A model generated the notes under the pieces. The model worked only from the letters and a program-made list of their open reading frames with translations, ran no database searches and was not told the DNA's origin. From Pseudarthrobacter polychromogenes (GTDB lineage: Bacteria; Actinomycetota; Actinomycetes; Actinomycetales; Micrococcaceae): a stretch of 64,000 nt of DNA. The stretch spans positions 1 to 64,000 of the forward strand of contig NZ_BMKU01000015.1 in the NCBI RefSeq assembly GCF_014644495.1, read 5' to 3'. A program made the translations under genes and the position numbers. This document shows positions 16,632 through 26,581 of the stretch, piece after piece (position 1 is the stretch's first letter; each line of letters starts with the position of its first letter).

Positions 16632-19600
16632 TTAGGCGTCCAGGCAGGCCGGGCCGAGCAGCACCTTCAGGTCGCCGAACAGTGACGGGCTGGGGTTCAC
16701 GCGGAGGTGGACCGGCAGTCCCATGACTTCCGTCCGCGTGTCGCCCTGCAGGTGTAGGCGCACTTCGGAGTTGCCGCGGTGCGTGCGGAGGACGTCGCCC
16801 AGTTCGGTGACCACAGCCTCGGTGGCTTTGTAGGTAGGCATGGTAATCACCAGCGGCCCGTTGAGCCCCTCGCTGAGGTCCGGAACGGACAGTTCCATGC
16901 AGTTCAGGGTGATGGCACCGTCGTCACGTTTCTGCAGGCGCCCTTTGACCACCACGATCAGGTCCTCCGCAAGGACAGAGGCGATGGGTCCGTAGACCTG
17001 GCCGAAGAACATGACTTCCATGGAACCGCCAAGGTCCTCCACCTCGGCCCGGGCGTACGCGTTGCCGCTGGCTTTGGCAATGCGCCGGCTCAGCGAGGTG
17101 ATCATTCCCGCAATGGTGATGATGGCGCCGTCCTGCGGCCCGTCTTCGCCGAGGACGGAGGTAATGCTCATCTCCGCGTGCTGGCTGAGCAATCCCTCCA
17201 GGCCCTGCAGCGGATGGTCCGAGACGTAAAGTCCGAGCATGTCCCGTTCGAAGGAGAGTTTGTCCTTCTTCTCCCACTCCGGCAGGTCGGGGATCTCGAT
17301 ACTCAGGGATGACTCGGATTCGGCTTCGTCGAACCCGGCGAAGAGATCGAACTGTCCGATCGCCTCATTCCGCTTGAGTGTGATGACGGAGTCGATGGCC
17401 TCTTCATGGATCATGGCCAGAGCCCGGCGGTGGTGGCCCAGCGAATCGAAGGCGCCGGACTTGATGAGTGATTCGATGGTCCGCTTGTTGCAGACCACCG
17501 CCGGGACCTTCATCAGGTAATCCTTGAAGGAGGTATACGCGCCCTCGCTTTCGCGGGCGGCCACCATGGCCTCCACCACGTTCACGCCCACGTTGCGGAT
17601 GGCGCCCATGCCAAAGCGGATGTCGTTGCCCACAGGGGTGAAGTTCAGTGCGGACTCGTTGACGTCCGGCGGCAGCACCGTGATGCCCATGCGGCGGCAC
17701 TCGTTAAGGTAGATCGCCGACTTGTCCTTGTCATCCCCCACCGACGTCAGCAGCGCGGCCATGTACTCCGGCGCATAGTGGGCCTTGAGGTATGCAGTCC
17801 AGTAGGAGATCACGCCGTAGGCGGCGGAGTGTGCCTTGTTGAAGGCGTAGTCGGAGAAGGGAAGCAGGATGTCCCACAGGGTCTTGACGGCCTCCATTGA
17901 GTAGCCGTTGTCCTGCATGCCCTGGGAGAACCCTGCGAACTGCTTGTCCAGCTCCGATTTCTTTTTCTTGCCCATGGCGCGGCGCAGGATGTCCGCCTGG
18001 CCCAGCGAGTATCCGGCCAGTTTCTGCGCCACCGCCATGACCTGCTCCTGGTACACGATCAGGCCGTAGGTTCCGCCAAGGATCTCCGCGAGCGGTTCCT
18101 TCAGTTCGGGGTGGATCGGGATGACTTCCTGGATCCCGTTCTTGCGGAGCGCGTAGTCCGTGTGCGCGTTGGCGCCCATGGGCCCGGGACGGTACAGGGC
18201 AAGCACGGCGGAAATGTCTTCGAAGTTGTCAGGCTTCATCAGCTTGAGCAGGGACCGCATGGGCCCGCCGTCGAGCTGGAACACGCCCAGGGTGTCGCCT
18301 CGGGCCAGGAGCTCGTAGGACGGGGCGTCATCCAGTTCCAGCGACTCGAGGTCCAGGTCGATGCCGCGGTTCATCTTGATGTTTTCCAGGGCGTCGGAAA
18401 TGATCGTCAGGTTCCGCAGGCCCAGGAAGTCCATCTTGATCAGCCCCAGGCCCTCGCACGTGGGGTAGTCGAACTGGGTGATGACCTGGCCGTCCTGGAT
18501 ACGGCGCATGATGGGGATGACGTCGATGATCGGGTCCGAGGACATGATGACGCCGGCTGCGTGGACGCCCCACTGCCGCTTAAGGCCCTCAATGCCCAGC
18601 GCCGTCTCGAAGACTTTCGCAGCTTCCGGGTCGGTGCTGATCAGCTGGCGGAAGTCGCCAGCCTCGCCGTAGCGCTTGGCCTCCGGGTTCTGGATGTCCG
18701 CCAGAGGAATGTCCTTGGCCATTACGGCCGGGGGCAGCGCCTTGGTTAGCTGCTCGCCCATGCTGAACGGATAGCCCAGCACGCGGGAGGAGTCCTTCAG
18801 CGCCTGCTTGGTCTTGATGGTGCCGTACGTGACGATCATGGCCACGCGTTCGTCGCCGTACTTCCGGGTCACATAGTCGATGACCTCGGACCGGCGCCGG
18901 TCATCGAAGTCGACGTCGAAGTCGGGCATCGAAACGCGGTCCGGGTTCAGGAACCGTTCGAAGATCAGGCCGTGCCGCAGCGGGTCGAGGTCCGTGATGC
19001 GCATGGCATACGCCACCATGGAACCGGCACCGGACCCACGGCCGGGACCAACCCGGATGCCGTTGTTCTTGGCCCAGTTGATGAAGTCCGCCACCACCAG
19101 GAAGTACCCGGGGAAACCCATCGAGGTGATGACACCCAGCTCGTAGTCAGCCTGGGCGCGGACGTCGTCGGGGACGCCGCCCGGATAGCGGTACTCGAGC
19201 CCCGTGGCAACCTCTTTCACCAGCCAGGACGTTTCGTCCTCCCCCGGCGGGCAGGGGAAACGCGGCATGTAGTTGGCACCGGTATTGAAGGACACCTCGC
19301 AGCGCTCGGCGATGAGGAGCGTGTTGTCGCAGGCGTCCGGGTGGTCGCGGAAAAGTTCCCGCATTTCCTGCGGGGACTTCAGGTAATAGCCGCTGCCGGA
19401 GAAGGCAAAGCGTGAACCGCCGTTGTCGTAAGTGGGCTCCAGGAGGGTGGACCCGGACTGGATGGCCAGCAGGGCCTCGTGGGCCTTGGCGTCGTGCTCG
19501 TGGGTGTAGTGGAGGTCGTTGGTGGCCACCAGGGGAAGGTTCAGATCCTTGGCGAGCCGCAGCAGGTCGCCGGTGACGCGCCGCTCGATGTCCAGCCCGT

Positions 19601-20189
19601 GGTCCATGAGCTCACAGAAGTAGTTCTCGGCCCCGAAGATGTCCCTGAACTCCGCGGCCGCTTCCAGCGCCTCACGGTACTGTCCCAGCCGGAGCCGGGT
19701 CTGGATCTCCCCGGAGGGGCAGCCGGTGGTGGCAATCAATCCCTCGGAGTAGGTGTTGAGCAGTTCCCGGTCCAGGCGTGGCCATTTCCCGAACACGGCG
19801 TCCAGCGAGGCGATGGAGGAAGCCCGGAACAGGTTCCGCATGCCCGCATTGTTGTAACTGAGCAGGGTCATGTGGGTGTAGGAACCGCCGCCCGAAATAT
19901 CGTCCTTGCGCTGGTGCTCCTCGCCCCAGCGCACGCGGCTCTTGTCGCCGCGGGCCGTTCCCGGGGTCACATAGGCTTCGACGCCGATGATCGGCTTGAT
20001 CCCCTTGTCAGTGGCCTTCTTCCAGAAGTCGAAGGCGCCGAAAAGGTAGCCGTGGTCGGTGGTTGCGAGTGCGGGCATCCCCAGCCGCTCGGTCTCGTCG
20101 AACAGCTCACCCAGCCTGGCGGCGCCGTCCAGCATCGAGTACTCGGTGTGGTTGTGGAGATGGACAAACGAGTCATTGCTGGAAGTCAC
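16632..20189 (-). CDS. dnaE: DNA polymerase III subunit alpha
   Basis: Replicative polymerase. The 1185-residue protein is DnaE1-type: N-terminal PHP domain starting HLHNHTEYSMLDG (residues ~10-22), the catalytic palm with PDFDVDFDD near residues 420-430 (two metal-binding Asp), the TRPGP-like fingers segment YRPGPMG, the helix-hairpin-helix region (~870-950), and an OB-fold (~1020-1110). It lies downstream of the pseudouridine synthase (36-base gap) in an lspA-rluD-dnaE series also seen in other actinobacteria. The other, mutagenic DnaE2 form is not seen here. Confidence 0.98.
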   Translation of the reverse strand: MTSSNDSFVHLHNHTEYSMLDGAARLGELFDETERLGMPALATTDHGYLFGAFDFWKKATDKGIKPIIGVEAYVTPGTARGDKSRVRWGEEHQRKDDISGGGSYTHMTLLSYNNAGMRNLFRASSIASLDAVFGKWPRLDRELLNTYSEGLIATTGCPSGEIQTRLRLGQYREALEAAAEFRDIFGAENYFCELMDHGLDIERRVTGDLLRLAKDLNLPLVATNDLHYTHEHDAKAHEALLAIQSGSTLLEPTYDNGGSRFAFSGSGYYLKSPQEMRELFRDHPDACDNTLLIAERCEVSFNTGANYMPRFPCPPGEDETSWLVKEVATGLEYRYPGGVPDDVRAQADYELGVITSMGFPGYFLVVADFINWAKNNGIRVGPGRGSGAGSMVAYAMRITDLDPLRHGLIFERFLNPDRVSMPDFDVDFDDRRRSEVIDYVTRKYGDERVAMIVTYGTIKTKQALKDSSRVLGYPFSMGEQLTKALPPAVMAKDIPLADIQNPEAKRYGEAGDFRQLISTDPEAAKVFETALGIEGLKRQWGVHAAGVIMSSDPIIDVIPIMRRIQDGQVITQFDYPTCEGLGLIKMDFLGLRNLTIISDALENIKMNRGIDLDLESLELDDAPSYELLARGDTLGVFQLDGGPMRSLLKLMKPDNFEDISAVLALYRPGPMGANAHTDYALRKNGIQEVIPIHPELKEPLAEILGGTYGLIVYQEQVMAVAQKLAGYSLGQADILRRAMGKKKKSELDKQFAGFSQGMQDNGYSMEAVKTLWDILLPFSDYAFNKAHSAAYGVISYWTAYLKAHYAPEYMAALLTSVGDDKDKSAIYLNECRRMGITVLPPDVNESALNFTPVGNDIRFGMGAIRNVGVNVVEAMVAARESEGAYTSFKDYLMKVPAVVCNKRTIESLIKSGAFDSLGHHRRALAMIHEEAIDSVITLKRNEAIGQFDLFAGFDEAESESSLSIEIPDLPEWEKKDKLSFERDMLGLYVSDHPLQGLEGLLSQHAEMSITSVLGEDGPQDGAIITIAGMITSLSRRIAKASGNAYARAEVEDLGGSMEVMFFGQVYGPIASVLAEDLIVVVKGRLQKRDDGAITLNCMELSVPDLSEGLNGPLVITMPTYKATEAVVTELGDVLRTHRGNSEVRLHLQGDTRTEVMGLPVHLRVNPSPSLFGDLKVLLGPACLDA

Positions 20190-20225
20190 CGCACTATTCT
20201 ATGCGCCGGACAGGCGGCGAAAGCG

Positions 20226-21164
20226 CTAGACCTGCCCGGACCCGAGGACTTCCAGGGCATAGGCCAGGTCCTGCGGGTAGTCGCTGGCGACCCGGACGCG
20301 CTCGCCCGTCACCGGGTGGTCGAACCCCAGTTCGCGGGCGTGCAGCCACTGCCGGGTCAGGCCGAGGGTGGCGGCCAGCCGCGGGTCGGCGCCGTAGGTG
20401 AGATCTCCGGCACAGGGATGCCGGAGAGCGGAAAAGTGGACGCGGATCTGGTGGGTGCGGCCCGTTTCCAGGTGGACTTCCACCAGGCTGGCCTTGCCGA
20501 AAGCTTCAATCACTTCGTAGTGCGTGACAGACGGGCGTCCGTCCTCGATCACCGCGAAGCGCCAGTCATGCCCGGGATGCCGGCCGATGGGCGCGTCGAT
20601 GGTTCCCGCCAGGGGGTCGGGCAGGCCCTGCACCACCGCGTGGTAGACCTTGTCCACCGTCCGCTCCTTGAAGGCCCTCTTCAGGGCCGTATAGGCACGC
20701 TCCGACTTTGCCACCACCATCACGCCGGATGTCCCGACGTCCAGCCGGTGCACGATGCCTGCCCGCTCCGGCGACCCGGAGGTGGAGATGCGGTAGCCGG
20801 CCCCTGCGAGGCCTCCCACCACCGTGGGCCCCACCCATCCCGGTGAGGGGTGCGCGGCCACGCCGACCGGTTTGTCGACGACGACGAAATCCTCGTCGTC
20901 CAGCAGTATCTTCAGGCCTTCCACAATTTCCTCCACGACTTCCAGCGGGTCACGCCGTTCCGGCATGCTGACCTTGAGGACATCGCCCGCCACCAGCTTT
21001 GCCGACTTGCCCAGCGGCTTGCCCCTGCTCTCTACATGGCCCTCTGCAAGGAGGGACGCGGCAAGGGACCGTGAGATGCCCAGGAGGGCCGCGAGTCCGG
21101 CGTCGGCACGGGTTCCCCCGTACTCGTCGGCAACAATAACCTGCTCAGGCATCGCTTCAGGCAT
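20226..21164 (-). CDS. RluA/RluD family 23S rRNA pseudouridine synthase
   Basis: Converts uridine to pseudouridine in large-subunit rRNA (RluD-like by length and domain order). The 312-residue protein has an N-terminal S4 domain (~10-70) and the catalytic domain with HRLDVGTSG, where Asp142 is the nucleophile, then GRTHQIRVH. The start at ATG 21164 overlaps the lspA stop by 8 bases with AAGGAC upstream; another Met four residues later is possible. Translational coupling with lspA is likely. Exact target uridines cannot be read from sequence. Confidence 0.93.
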   Translation of the reverse strand: MPEAMPEQVIVADEYGGTRADAGLAALLGISRSLAASLLAEGHVESRGKPLGKSAKLVAGDVLKVSMPERRDPLEVVEEIVEGLKILLDDEDFVVVDKPVGVAAHPSPGWVGPTVVGGLAGAGYRISTSGSPERAGIVHRLDVGTSGVMVVAKSERAYTALKRAFKERTVDKVYHAVVQGLPDPLAGTIDAPIGRHPGHDWRFAVIEDGRPSVTHYEVIEAFGKASLVEVHLETGRTHQIRVHFSALRHPCAGDLTYGADPRLAATLGLTRQWLHARELGFDHPVTGERVRVASDYPQDLAYALEVLGSGQV

Positions 21165-21729
21165 CGCCGGACTTGTCCTTGCTTTCAGGGGTAAGCCTGC
21201 TTCCATCGAGGGTGATGCCGCGCAGCGTCAGGATGCAGATGATGGCGACGGCGGACACCACCGCCGAGTCCGCGATGTTGAAGATGGCAAAATTGGGGAG
21301 CTGGATAAAGTCCACCACGTGGCCCATGCCGAAGGACGGTTCCCGGAACAGCCGGTCGGTCAGGTTGCCGAGCGCGCCTCCCAGGAGCAGGCCCAGCGCC
21401 AGGGACCACCAGACTGAGCCCAGCTTGCGGACCTGGAAGAGAATCGCCACGGACACCGCGGCCATGATGATCGAAAACACCCAGGTGACGTTCTCGCCAA
21501 TGGAAAAGGCCGCGCCCGAGTTGCGGATGAAGTACCAGTGCAGGAGCGGGGGGAACACGGGGATCCGTTCGCCCTCCACCATGCTGGAGGTGACCCATAG
21601 CTTGGTGACCTGGTCCAGGACGTAGGCAAAGAGGGCGAACCCGGCGAAGACGGAGAACAGCACCGCCCGGCGCGGTCGCGGTGAGGGTGGGACAGGGCGT
21701 GCGGGATCCGCAGCAAGTTCGTCAGTCAT
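21157..21729 (-). CDS. lspA: Lipoprotein signal peptidase (signal peptidase II)
   Basis: Aspartyl protease that removes signal peptides from diacylated prolipoproteins. The 190-residue protein has a Pro/Arg-rich cytosolic N-terminus, then four membrane helices. Catalytic Asp140 (in GHVVDFI) and Asp154 (in FNIADSAV) are present, together with NSGAAFSIG and GNLTDRLF. The C-terminal tail is polar. At least one predicted lipoprotein (43770-44297) in this window would be a client. Overlaps the start of the pseudouridine synthase gene. Confidence 0.96.
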   Translation of the reverse strand: MTDELAADPARPVPPSPRPRRAVLFSVFAGFALFAYVLDQVTKLWVTSSMVEGERIPVFPPLLHWYFIRNSGAAFSIGENVTWVFSIIMAAVSVAILFQVRKLGSVWWSLALGLLLGGALGNLTDRLFREPSFGMGHVVDFIQLPNFAIFNIADSAVVSAVAIICILTLRGITLDGSRLTPESKDKSGDA

Positions 21730-21763
21730 GGTGCTTTCATTCGTACAACAGGTGTCAATGCCA

Positions 21764-21800
21764 AAAGCCGGTGGCCGAGGAATCCTCAGCCACCGGCTTT
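21764..21800 (-). terminator. Terminator after wag31
   Basis: AAAGCCGGTGGC (21764-21775) pairs with GCCACCGGCTTT (21789-21800), with an inner 4-base stem; on the minus strand it ends in TTTT. It closes the dcw-side transcript before lspA. Confidence 0.75.
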
Positions 21801-21821
21801 CAGAATACGTGCTTTGACGGA

Positions 21822-22508
21822 CTAGTTGGCTTCGCTGACTTCCGGCGTAGCCACAGAACCGCGGGCGTCGAGGTCGCGCAGCTGGCCTTCGATGTAGGCC
21901 TTCAGGCGTGAACGGTAGTCGCGCTCGAAGCCACGGAGCTGCTCTACCTTGCGCTCCAGGACCGAACGCTGCTGCTCGAGGGCGCCCAGGATCTTGCGGG
22001 ACTTCTCCTGTGCATCGTTGACCAGGCTGCTGGCTTCGATCTGCGCCTCGGCGATGATCTTGTCCTTCTGGGCCTGTCCGTCGGCCACGTGGCGGTCGTG
22101 CATCTGCTGGGCCATGGCCAGGAGGCCGGCTGCGGACTCGGCAGAAGGTGTTGCGACGGCGGCGGGGGTGGAGGCGGCAGGGGCTGCAGCAGCGGCCGGC
22201 TGGACGTCCTTTTTCTTGCTGGCTTCGGCAGCCTTGGCGTCGGCTTCCGCCTTCTCGCGTGCCTCATCCTTGTCGGCCTTGACGGGCGCGGGGACCTTCT
22301 CCACAACGGGAGCGGCGGCCGAGCTGGCCGGAACGCTGGAACCGGCCTCGGCGAGCTTCTTGCGAAGTTCGTCGTTCTCCTGGTTCAGGCGGCGGAGTTC
22401 AACGACGATCTCGTCCAGGAAGTCATCGACTTCGTCCTGGTCGTACCCTTCGCGGAACTTGGTCGGCTGAAAGCGCTTGTTGACAACGTCTTCTGGCGTC
22501 AAAGCCAT
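21822..22508 (-). CDS. wag31: DivIVA/Wag31 polar growth protein
   Basis: Tropomyosin-like scaffold that gathers at cell poles and septa in actinobacteria and directs wall growth. The 228-residue protein has the conserved N-terminal membrane-binding domain (LTPEDVVNKRF, YDQDEVDDFLDE), a coiled coil to about residue 65, a central Ala/Pro/Lys-rich low-complexity linker (~66-125), and a long C-terminal coiled coil (~128-215). Position beside yggT and sepF is the standard one. The 176-base gap before it contains TTGACA on the minus strand near 22605, so it probably has its own promoter. In mycobacteria Wag31 is phosphorylated by Ser/Thr kinases. Confidence 0.96.
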   Translation of the reverse strand: MALTPEDVVNKRFQPTKFREGYDQDEVDDFLDEIVVELRRLNQENDELRKKLAEAGSSVPASSAAAPVVEKVPAPVKADKDEAREKAEADAKAAEASKKKDVQPAAAAAPAASTPAAVATPSAESAAGLLAMAQQMHDRHVADGQAQKDKIIAEAQIEASSLVNDAQEKSRKILGALEQQRSVLERKVEQLRGFERDYRSRLKAYIEGQLRDLDARGSVATPEVSEAN

Positions 22509-22684
22509 CTGGTCACCTCACTGGTCTGGTTAGTCAGTAGGCCTTCCGGCCGTCAAAACTACGGTACCTAAATTTGGTCTGGTTACTCTAATTCAACACT
22601 GGGGTGTCAAACGTGAGTTTCTTCGCTTCACAGTAGCTGTTCCCGGACGGGTCCACCCTGTGCTGCTAGGTCTATAGGGGTAAA

Positions 22685-22972
22685 TCAGGCAAGGCCCCTT
22701 GTGATTCCCATCGCAATGCTGACGGCGATGAACAGAACCAGGAAGCCCAGGTCCAGGGAGATGCCGCCAAGTCGCAGGGGCGGGATCACCCGGCGCAGTA
22801 CCTTCAGTGGCGGATCGGTGATGGAGTACACCGCGTGGGCGGCCACCAGGGCGACGCCCCGCGGACGCCATTCACGGGCGAACATCTGCACCCAGTCGAA
22901 GACCAGGCGGATGATCAGGGCAACGAAGAACAGGAGCAGCGCGAGATAGACAAGTCCGAAAGCAATTCCCAT
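22685..22972 (-). CDS. YggT family membrane protein
   Basis: A 95-residue protein with two membrane segments (about residues 4-25 and 70-92) and the family motif region VYSITDPPLKVLRRVIPPLRLGG between them. YggT proteins occur next to sepF and divIVA across Gram-positive bacteria and have been tied loosely to division or osmotic tolerance; the biochemical role is not known. Confidence 0.92.
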   Translation of the reverse strand: MGIAFGLVYLALLLFFVALIIRLVFDWVQMFAREWRPRGVALVAAHAVYSITDPPLKVLRRVIPPLRLGGISLDLGFLVLFIAVSIAMGITRGLA

Positions 22973-23045
22973 GACTTAACTCATATCTCCATGTTCATCT
23001 GTGTACCGCGGCTTCCTGCCGATGTGTCCCGTCTATTTCAACACA

Positions 23046-23075
23046 GATGCCAGACAGGTGTCCCTGCCTGGCATC
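23046..23075 (-). terminator. Hairpin between sepF and yggT
   Basis: GATGCCAG (23046-23053) pairs with CTGGCATC (23068-23075), plus a 4-base inner stem across one mismatch. No strong T-run, so it may attenuate rather than stop transcription. Confidence 0.4.
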
Positions 23076-23092
23076 CGCATGCTGACCGAGGT

Positions 23093-23623
23093 TCAGCTTT
23101 GGTTGAAGAAACTGGCCTGCGTTTCGCTGATTTTCTTGTCGTCACCGATGACTTCAACGTACGACGGCGACAGCAGGAAGACCTTGTTGGTGACCCGCTC
23201 GATGCTTCCACGGAGTCCGAAGACCAGTCCTGCGGAGAAGTCCACCAGGCGCTTGGCGTCAGCCTCGCCCATGTCCGTGACGTTCATAATCACCGGAATG
23301 CCGTCCCGGAAGCTCTCACCGATGAGCTTGGCATCATTGTAGGAGCGCGGGTGGATGGTGGTGATCTGGCGAAGCCCGCTGGTCTCTTCGCGGCTCGAGG
23401 CCGCACGTTTGATGGGGGTCACTGGGGCGCGGTATTCCTCTTCGGGGGTGTAGGACGTTTCGCGGCTGACCTCACGGACGGGTGCAGGTGCACGGCGCTC
23501 CTCGCGGTCAGCTTCCATAGTTTCGTCCTCATCCTTACGTGTTGTCTGTTGCTCGGACTCGTAATGCTCATCGCCGTCGGCGAGCCCAAGATAGATCATT
23601 GTCTTGCGCAGAGCGCCGGCCAT
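23093..23623 (-). CDS. sepF: Cell division protein SepF
   Basis: Membrane anchor for FtsZ, standing in for the missing FtsA in actinobacteria. The 176-residue protein has an N-terminal amphipathic segment ([16 protein letters not shown]), an acidic and Arg-rich linker (~20-85), and the C-terminal SepF/DUF552 domain (~86-170) with [20 protein letters not shown] and [16 protein letters not shown]. The FtsZ in this window ends in DVPDFLK, the kind of C-terminal peptide SepF binds. Confidence 0.96.
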   Translation of the reverse strand: MAGALRKTMIYLGLADGDEHYESEQQTTRKDEDETMEADREERRAPAPVREVSRETSYTPEEEYRAPVTPIKRAASSREETSGLRQITTIHPRSYNDAKLIGESFRDGIPVIMNVTDMGEADAKRLVDFSAGLVFGLRGSIERVTNKVFLLSPSYVEVIGDDKKISETQASFFNQS

Positions 23624-23713
23624 GGTCGACTCCTAATCGTGTCCCGTAAGCGGGCCGCCCAATGACTTGACAGCATTGAAGTCCCCCGCCCATCACTTGC
23701 AATAGCTCCGACG

Positions 23714-24469
23714 CTACCCCACGGCTGGACGCGATCCGAGAATATCGGACCCGATTCGCAGGTGTGTCGCCCCGAACACGATGGCTGCTTCAAGGTCCTG
23801 GCTCATGCCGGCGGAAATGGCGGCAGCCCCTGGGTGGTGCGCCACCAGCCGCGCAGAGACTCCGGCCAGCTTTTCGAAGGCAGCCTCCGGTGGGGCGCCC
23901 AAGGGGGCCACTGCCATCACGCCGGCCAGCCGCAGGCCTTCGGCCGCGGCAATCCGGTCCGCCAGGAGCAGCACGTCGCCGGGGTCGGCACCTCCCCGGT
24001 GCGCACCGGCATGGTCTTCAAGGTTGACCTGGATGAAGCAGTCCAGGGGCGCGCGCCCTGCCGCGACACGCTCGTTCTGCGCCGCCTTCGCCAGGGCATC
24101 CACGAGCTGGGGCCGGTCCACCGAGTGCACGGCCGAAGCGTAGCGGACCACCGATTTGGCCTTTTTTGTCTGCAGTTGGCCCACAAAGTGCCAGGTAAGC
24201 GCGCAATCGGCCAGGATTTCCGCCTTCGCCGCAGCCTCCTGGTCCCTGTTTTCCCCGACGTCGGTGACTCCCAGGGCGGCGAGCCGCCGGATGTCCTCCG
24301 TGGGATGGAACTTGGTGACCACAATCAGGGTCGGCAGCCTGTCCGCCCTGCCGGCCGCCGCCGCGGCCACGGTGATCCGGCGCCGGACTGCTTCGAGCCG
24401 CCCGGCCAGCTCGGCAGTGCGCGGATCCACTGCCCCTGCACCGCCGTCGTTCAACGCGGCGTCAGTCAT
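23714..24469 (-). CDS. YggS family PLP-binding protein
   Basis: A 251-residue alanine-racemase-like barrel that binds pyridoxal phosphate and is thought to maintain PLP homeostasis. PLP Lys53 lies in LIVVTKFHP; HFVGQLQTKK, VHSVDR, and MSQDLEAAI with HLRIGSDILG near the end are family signatures. I start at ATG 24469, which overlaps the pgeF stop by 8 bases, rather than the longer frame. Located between pgeF and sepF, its standard place in actinobacterial dcw clusters. Confidence 0.94.
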   Translation of the reverse strand: MTDAALNDGGAGAVDPRTAELAGRLEAVRRRITVAAAAAGRADRLPTLIVVTKFHPTEDIRRLAALGVTDVGENRDQEAAAKAEILADCALTWHFVGQLQTKKAKSVVRYASAVHSVDRPQLVDALAKAAQNERVAAGRAPLDCFIQVNLEDHAGAHRGGADPGDVLLLADRIAAAEGLRLAGVMAVAPLGAPPEAAFEKLAGVSARLVAHHPGAAAISAGMSQDLEAAIVFGATHLRIGSDILGSRPAVG

Positions 24470-25151
24470 GGCACCAGACAACACCGGCGAAACGACCCGT
24501 GCCGGAGTCCCGGCGGTAGGAGTAGAGGAAACCTGTTTCCAGGGTGCAGGGACCGGCGTATTCAACGCCAACCCCGGCGTCTTCCAGCTGGCTGCGCGCG
24601 CCGGCCGGAAGGTCCAGCGCCGGGGTTCCCCAGGAGGTCGTGGACCAGGTGGCGGGCACCGCCGCGGCCACCTCGTCCCGCAACGCAGGAGGCACCTCGT
24701 AGCACGTGCCGCAAATGGACGGACCGAGCCAGGCGCGGATGTCCGACGCGCCGAGCGATTTCATGGCGTGCACGGCGGAGGGGATAACCCCGTTGGCCAC
24801 GCCGGGCCTCCCGGCGTGGACGGCGGCCATGACGGGACCGTCAGCTGACGTTCCCGCCAGCAGGAGCGGGATGCAGTCAGCCACCATGACAGCCAGCGGC
24901 TGGGAACGTGAAACTATCGCATCTGCTTCCGGCGTGCCGCTCCCCCGGTCCATAACGGCCACCGTGGTGCCGTGCACCTGGTTCATGAACCGCAGGCTGC
25001 GGGGTTCGATTCCCACCGCGGCTTCGAGCTGTTCCCGCCGCCGCTGCACGGCGCCGGGGTCGTCGCCCACGTGCAGGGCGAGATTCCCTGCGCCGCTGTC
25101 AGTAAAAGCGGCCGAGACCCCCGGAAGGATCTCGGCCCGCCAATGGAACAA
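24462..25151 (-). CDS. pgeF: PgeF/YlmD family protein (peptidoglycan editing factor-type; multicopper-oxidase-like annotation)
   Basis: A 229-residue protein of the YfiH/YlmD family. The three-residue metal site is visible as NQVHGTTV, VADCIPLLL (Cys) and VHAGRPGVANGV (His). Escherichia coli YfiH/PgeF corrects mis-loaded UDP-MurNAc peptides; related proteins have been reported with adenosine deaminase or phosphorylase activity. Position directly after ftsZ (8-base gap) and overlapping yggS fits a wall-related task. Which activity dominates here is not decidable from sequence. Confidence 0.9.
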   Translation of the reverse strand: MFHWRAEILPGVSAAFTDSGAGNLALHVGDDPGAVQRRREQLEAAVGIEPRSLRFMNQVHGTTVAVMDRGSGTPEADAIVSRSQPLAVMVADCIPLLLAGTSADGPVMAAVHAGRPGVANGVIPSAVHAMKSLGASDIRAWLGPSICGTCYEVPPALRDEVAAAVPATWSTTSWGTPALDLPAGARSQLEDAGVGVEYAGPCTLETGFLYSYRRDSGTGRFAGVVWCHD

Positions 25152-25159
25152 GCCGCGGC

Positions 25160-26398
25160 CTACTTCAGGAAGTCGGGGACATCCAGGTCATCCGAGCGGC
25201 TGCCGGTGAGGTCCGGTTCCACGACGGAGGGAAGGTCAACGTCGAAGCCGGAATCGGCCGGGACGGCCGACGGGCGCTGCTGCCCCCAGTTGCTGAGGCC
25301 TGCTGCACCTACACCTGCGTGGACCGGCTGGACGTGCACCTGGTGGTTTCCGGCGGAGGGTGCCTGCGACGGCGCGGGGGCGGCTGCCGGAGCGGCGGGC
25401 CGCTGGGGAGCCACCTGGGGCTGCGACTGGTCCATGGACGGCGAGGTGGCCTTGACGTCGTCGAAGCCGGCAGCAATGACCGTGACGCGGGCCTCGTCGC
25501 CGAGCGCATCGTCGATCACTGCGCCGAAGATGATGTTCGCCTCCGGGTGGGCAACTTCCTGGACCAGGCGTGCGGCTTCGTTGATCTCGAACAGGCCAAG
25601 GTCTGAGCCGCCCTGGATGGACAAGAGGACACCATGTGCGCCGTCGATGGACGCTTCCAGCAGCGGCGACGCAATGGCCAGCTCGGCTGCCTTGACGGCC
25701 CGGTCTTCACCCCGGGCAGAGCCGATGCCCATCAGCGCGGAGCCGGCACCCTGCATGACGGACTTCACGTCGGCGAAGTCGAGGTTGATCAGGCCCGGGG
25801 TGGTGATGAGGTCCGTGATGCCCTGGACACCCGAGAGGAGCACCTGGTCTGCTGAGCGGAAGGCGTCCAGGACCGACACGTTGCGGTCGCTGATGGACAG
25901 GAGCCGGTCGTTGGGGATCACGATGAGGGTGTCCACCTCGTCCCGGAGGGCGTCGATTCCGGCCTCCGCGGAACCGGCACGGCGGCGGCCCTCGAACGTG
26001 AAGGGACGGGTGACCACGCCGATGGTCAGCGCACCCAGCGAACGGGCAATGCGGGCGACCACGGGAGCGCCGCCGGTGCCGGTGCCACCGCCTTCGCCGG
26101 CCGTGACGAAGACCATGTCCGCGCCGCGAAGCACTTCCTCGATCTCGTCAGCGTGGTCCTCGGCGGCCTGCTTGCCCACCTCCGGGTTGGCGCCTGCACC
26201 GAGCCCGCGGGTCAGCTCGCGTCCGACGTCGAGCTTCACGTCCGCGTCACTCATGAGCAGGGCCTGGGCGTCGGTATTGATGGCGATGAATTCAACGCCT
26301 CGGAGGCCGACCTCGATCATGCGGTTGACTGCGTTCACGCCACCGCCGCCGATGCCGACGACTTTGATGACGGCCAAGTAATTCTGCGGAGCTGCCAC
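25160..26398 (-). CDS. ftsZ: Cell division protein FtsZ
   Basis: Tubulin-like GTPase that forms the division ring. The 412-residue protein has the tubulin signature GGGTGTG at residues 103-109, the N-terminal [15 protein letters not shown], the T7 loop [11 protein letters not shown], a Pro/Ala/Gln-rich linker (~315-385), and the C-terminal peptide [10 protein letters not shown] for SepF or FtsW binding. Its 183-base upstream gap holds a TTGACA hexamer and a strong dyad (26463-26481), so it has its own regulated promoter in addition to read-through from ftsQ. Confidence 0.98.
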   Translation of the reverse strand: MAAPQNYLAVIKVVGIGGGGVNAVNRMIEVGLRGVEFIAINTDAQALLMSDADVKLDVGRELTRGLGAGANPEVGKQAAEDHADEIEEVLRGADMVFVTAGEGGGTGTGGAPVVARIARSLGALTIGVVTRPFTFEGRRRAGSAEAGIDALRDEVDTLIVIPNDRLLSISDRNVSVLDAFRSADQVLLSGVQGITDLITTPGLINLDFADVKSVMQGAGSALMGIGSARGEDRAVKAAELAIASPLLEASIDGAHGVLLSIQGGSDLGLFEINEAARLVQEVAHPEANIIFGAVIDDALGDEARVTVIAAGFDDVKATSPSMDQSQPQVAPQRPAAPAAAPAPSQAPSAGNHQVHVQPVHAGVGAAGLSNWGQQRPSAVPADSGFDVDLPSVVEPDLTGSRSDDLDVPDFLK

Positions 26399-26454
26399 GT
26401 TACGTGTCCCTTGTTCGTGTCTTATTGCGAAAACTGATGGAGAGCTTGAAGCCA

Positions 26455-26494
26455 GTAACCTTAACCTTCGAGTTGAAGGTTATAGTTATGTCAA
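26455..26494 (-). promoter_or_regulatory. ftsZ upstream control region: -35-like TTGACA plus dyad, candidate MerR-type (FtsR) operator
   Basis: TTGACA on the minus strand (26494-26489) is followed by the perfect dyad AACCTTC-AACTC-GAAGGTT (26481-26463) and the overlapping direct repeat AAGGTTAAGGTTAC. A 27-base stretch (26481-26455) matches 63083-63109 at 19 positions. MerR-family activators often bind dyads just downstream of -35 in long-spacer promoters. FtsR of Corynebacterium is known to activate ftsZ; assigning this site to FtsR is inference. Confidence 0.5.
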
Positions 26495-26581
26495 GTAACT
26501 CATGTCTGTGACGGTATTTCCTCTGCCTGCCACATTCAATAACCGGCTCCGCGTGTCGGATTAATACCGGAAATAAACCCT

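Noticed and set aside
19479-20846. 455-residue plus-strand frame across dnaE and the pseudouridine synthase gene
   Set aside because: Antisense to two well-supported genes and spans their boundary.
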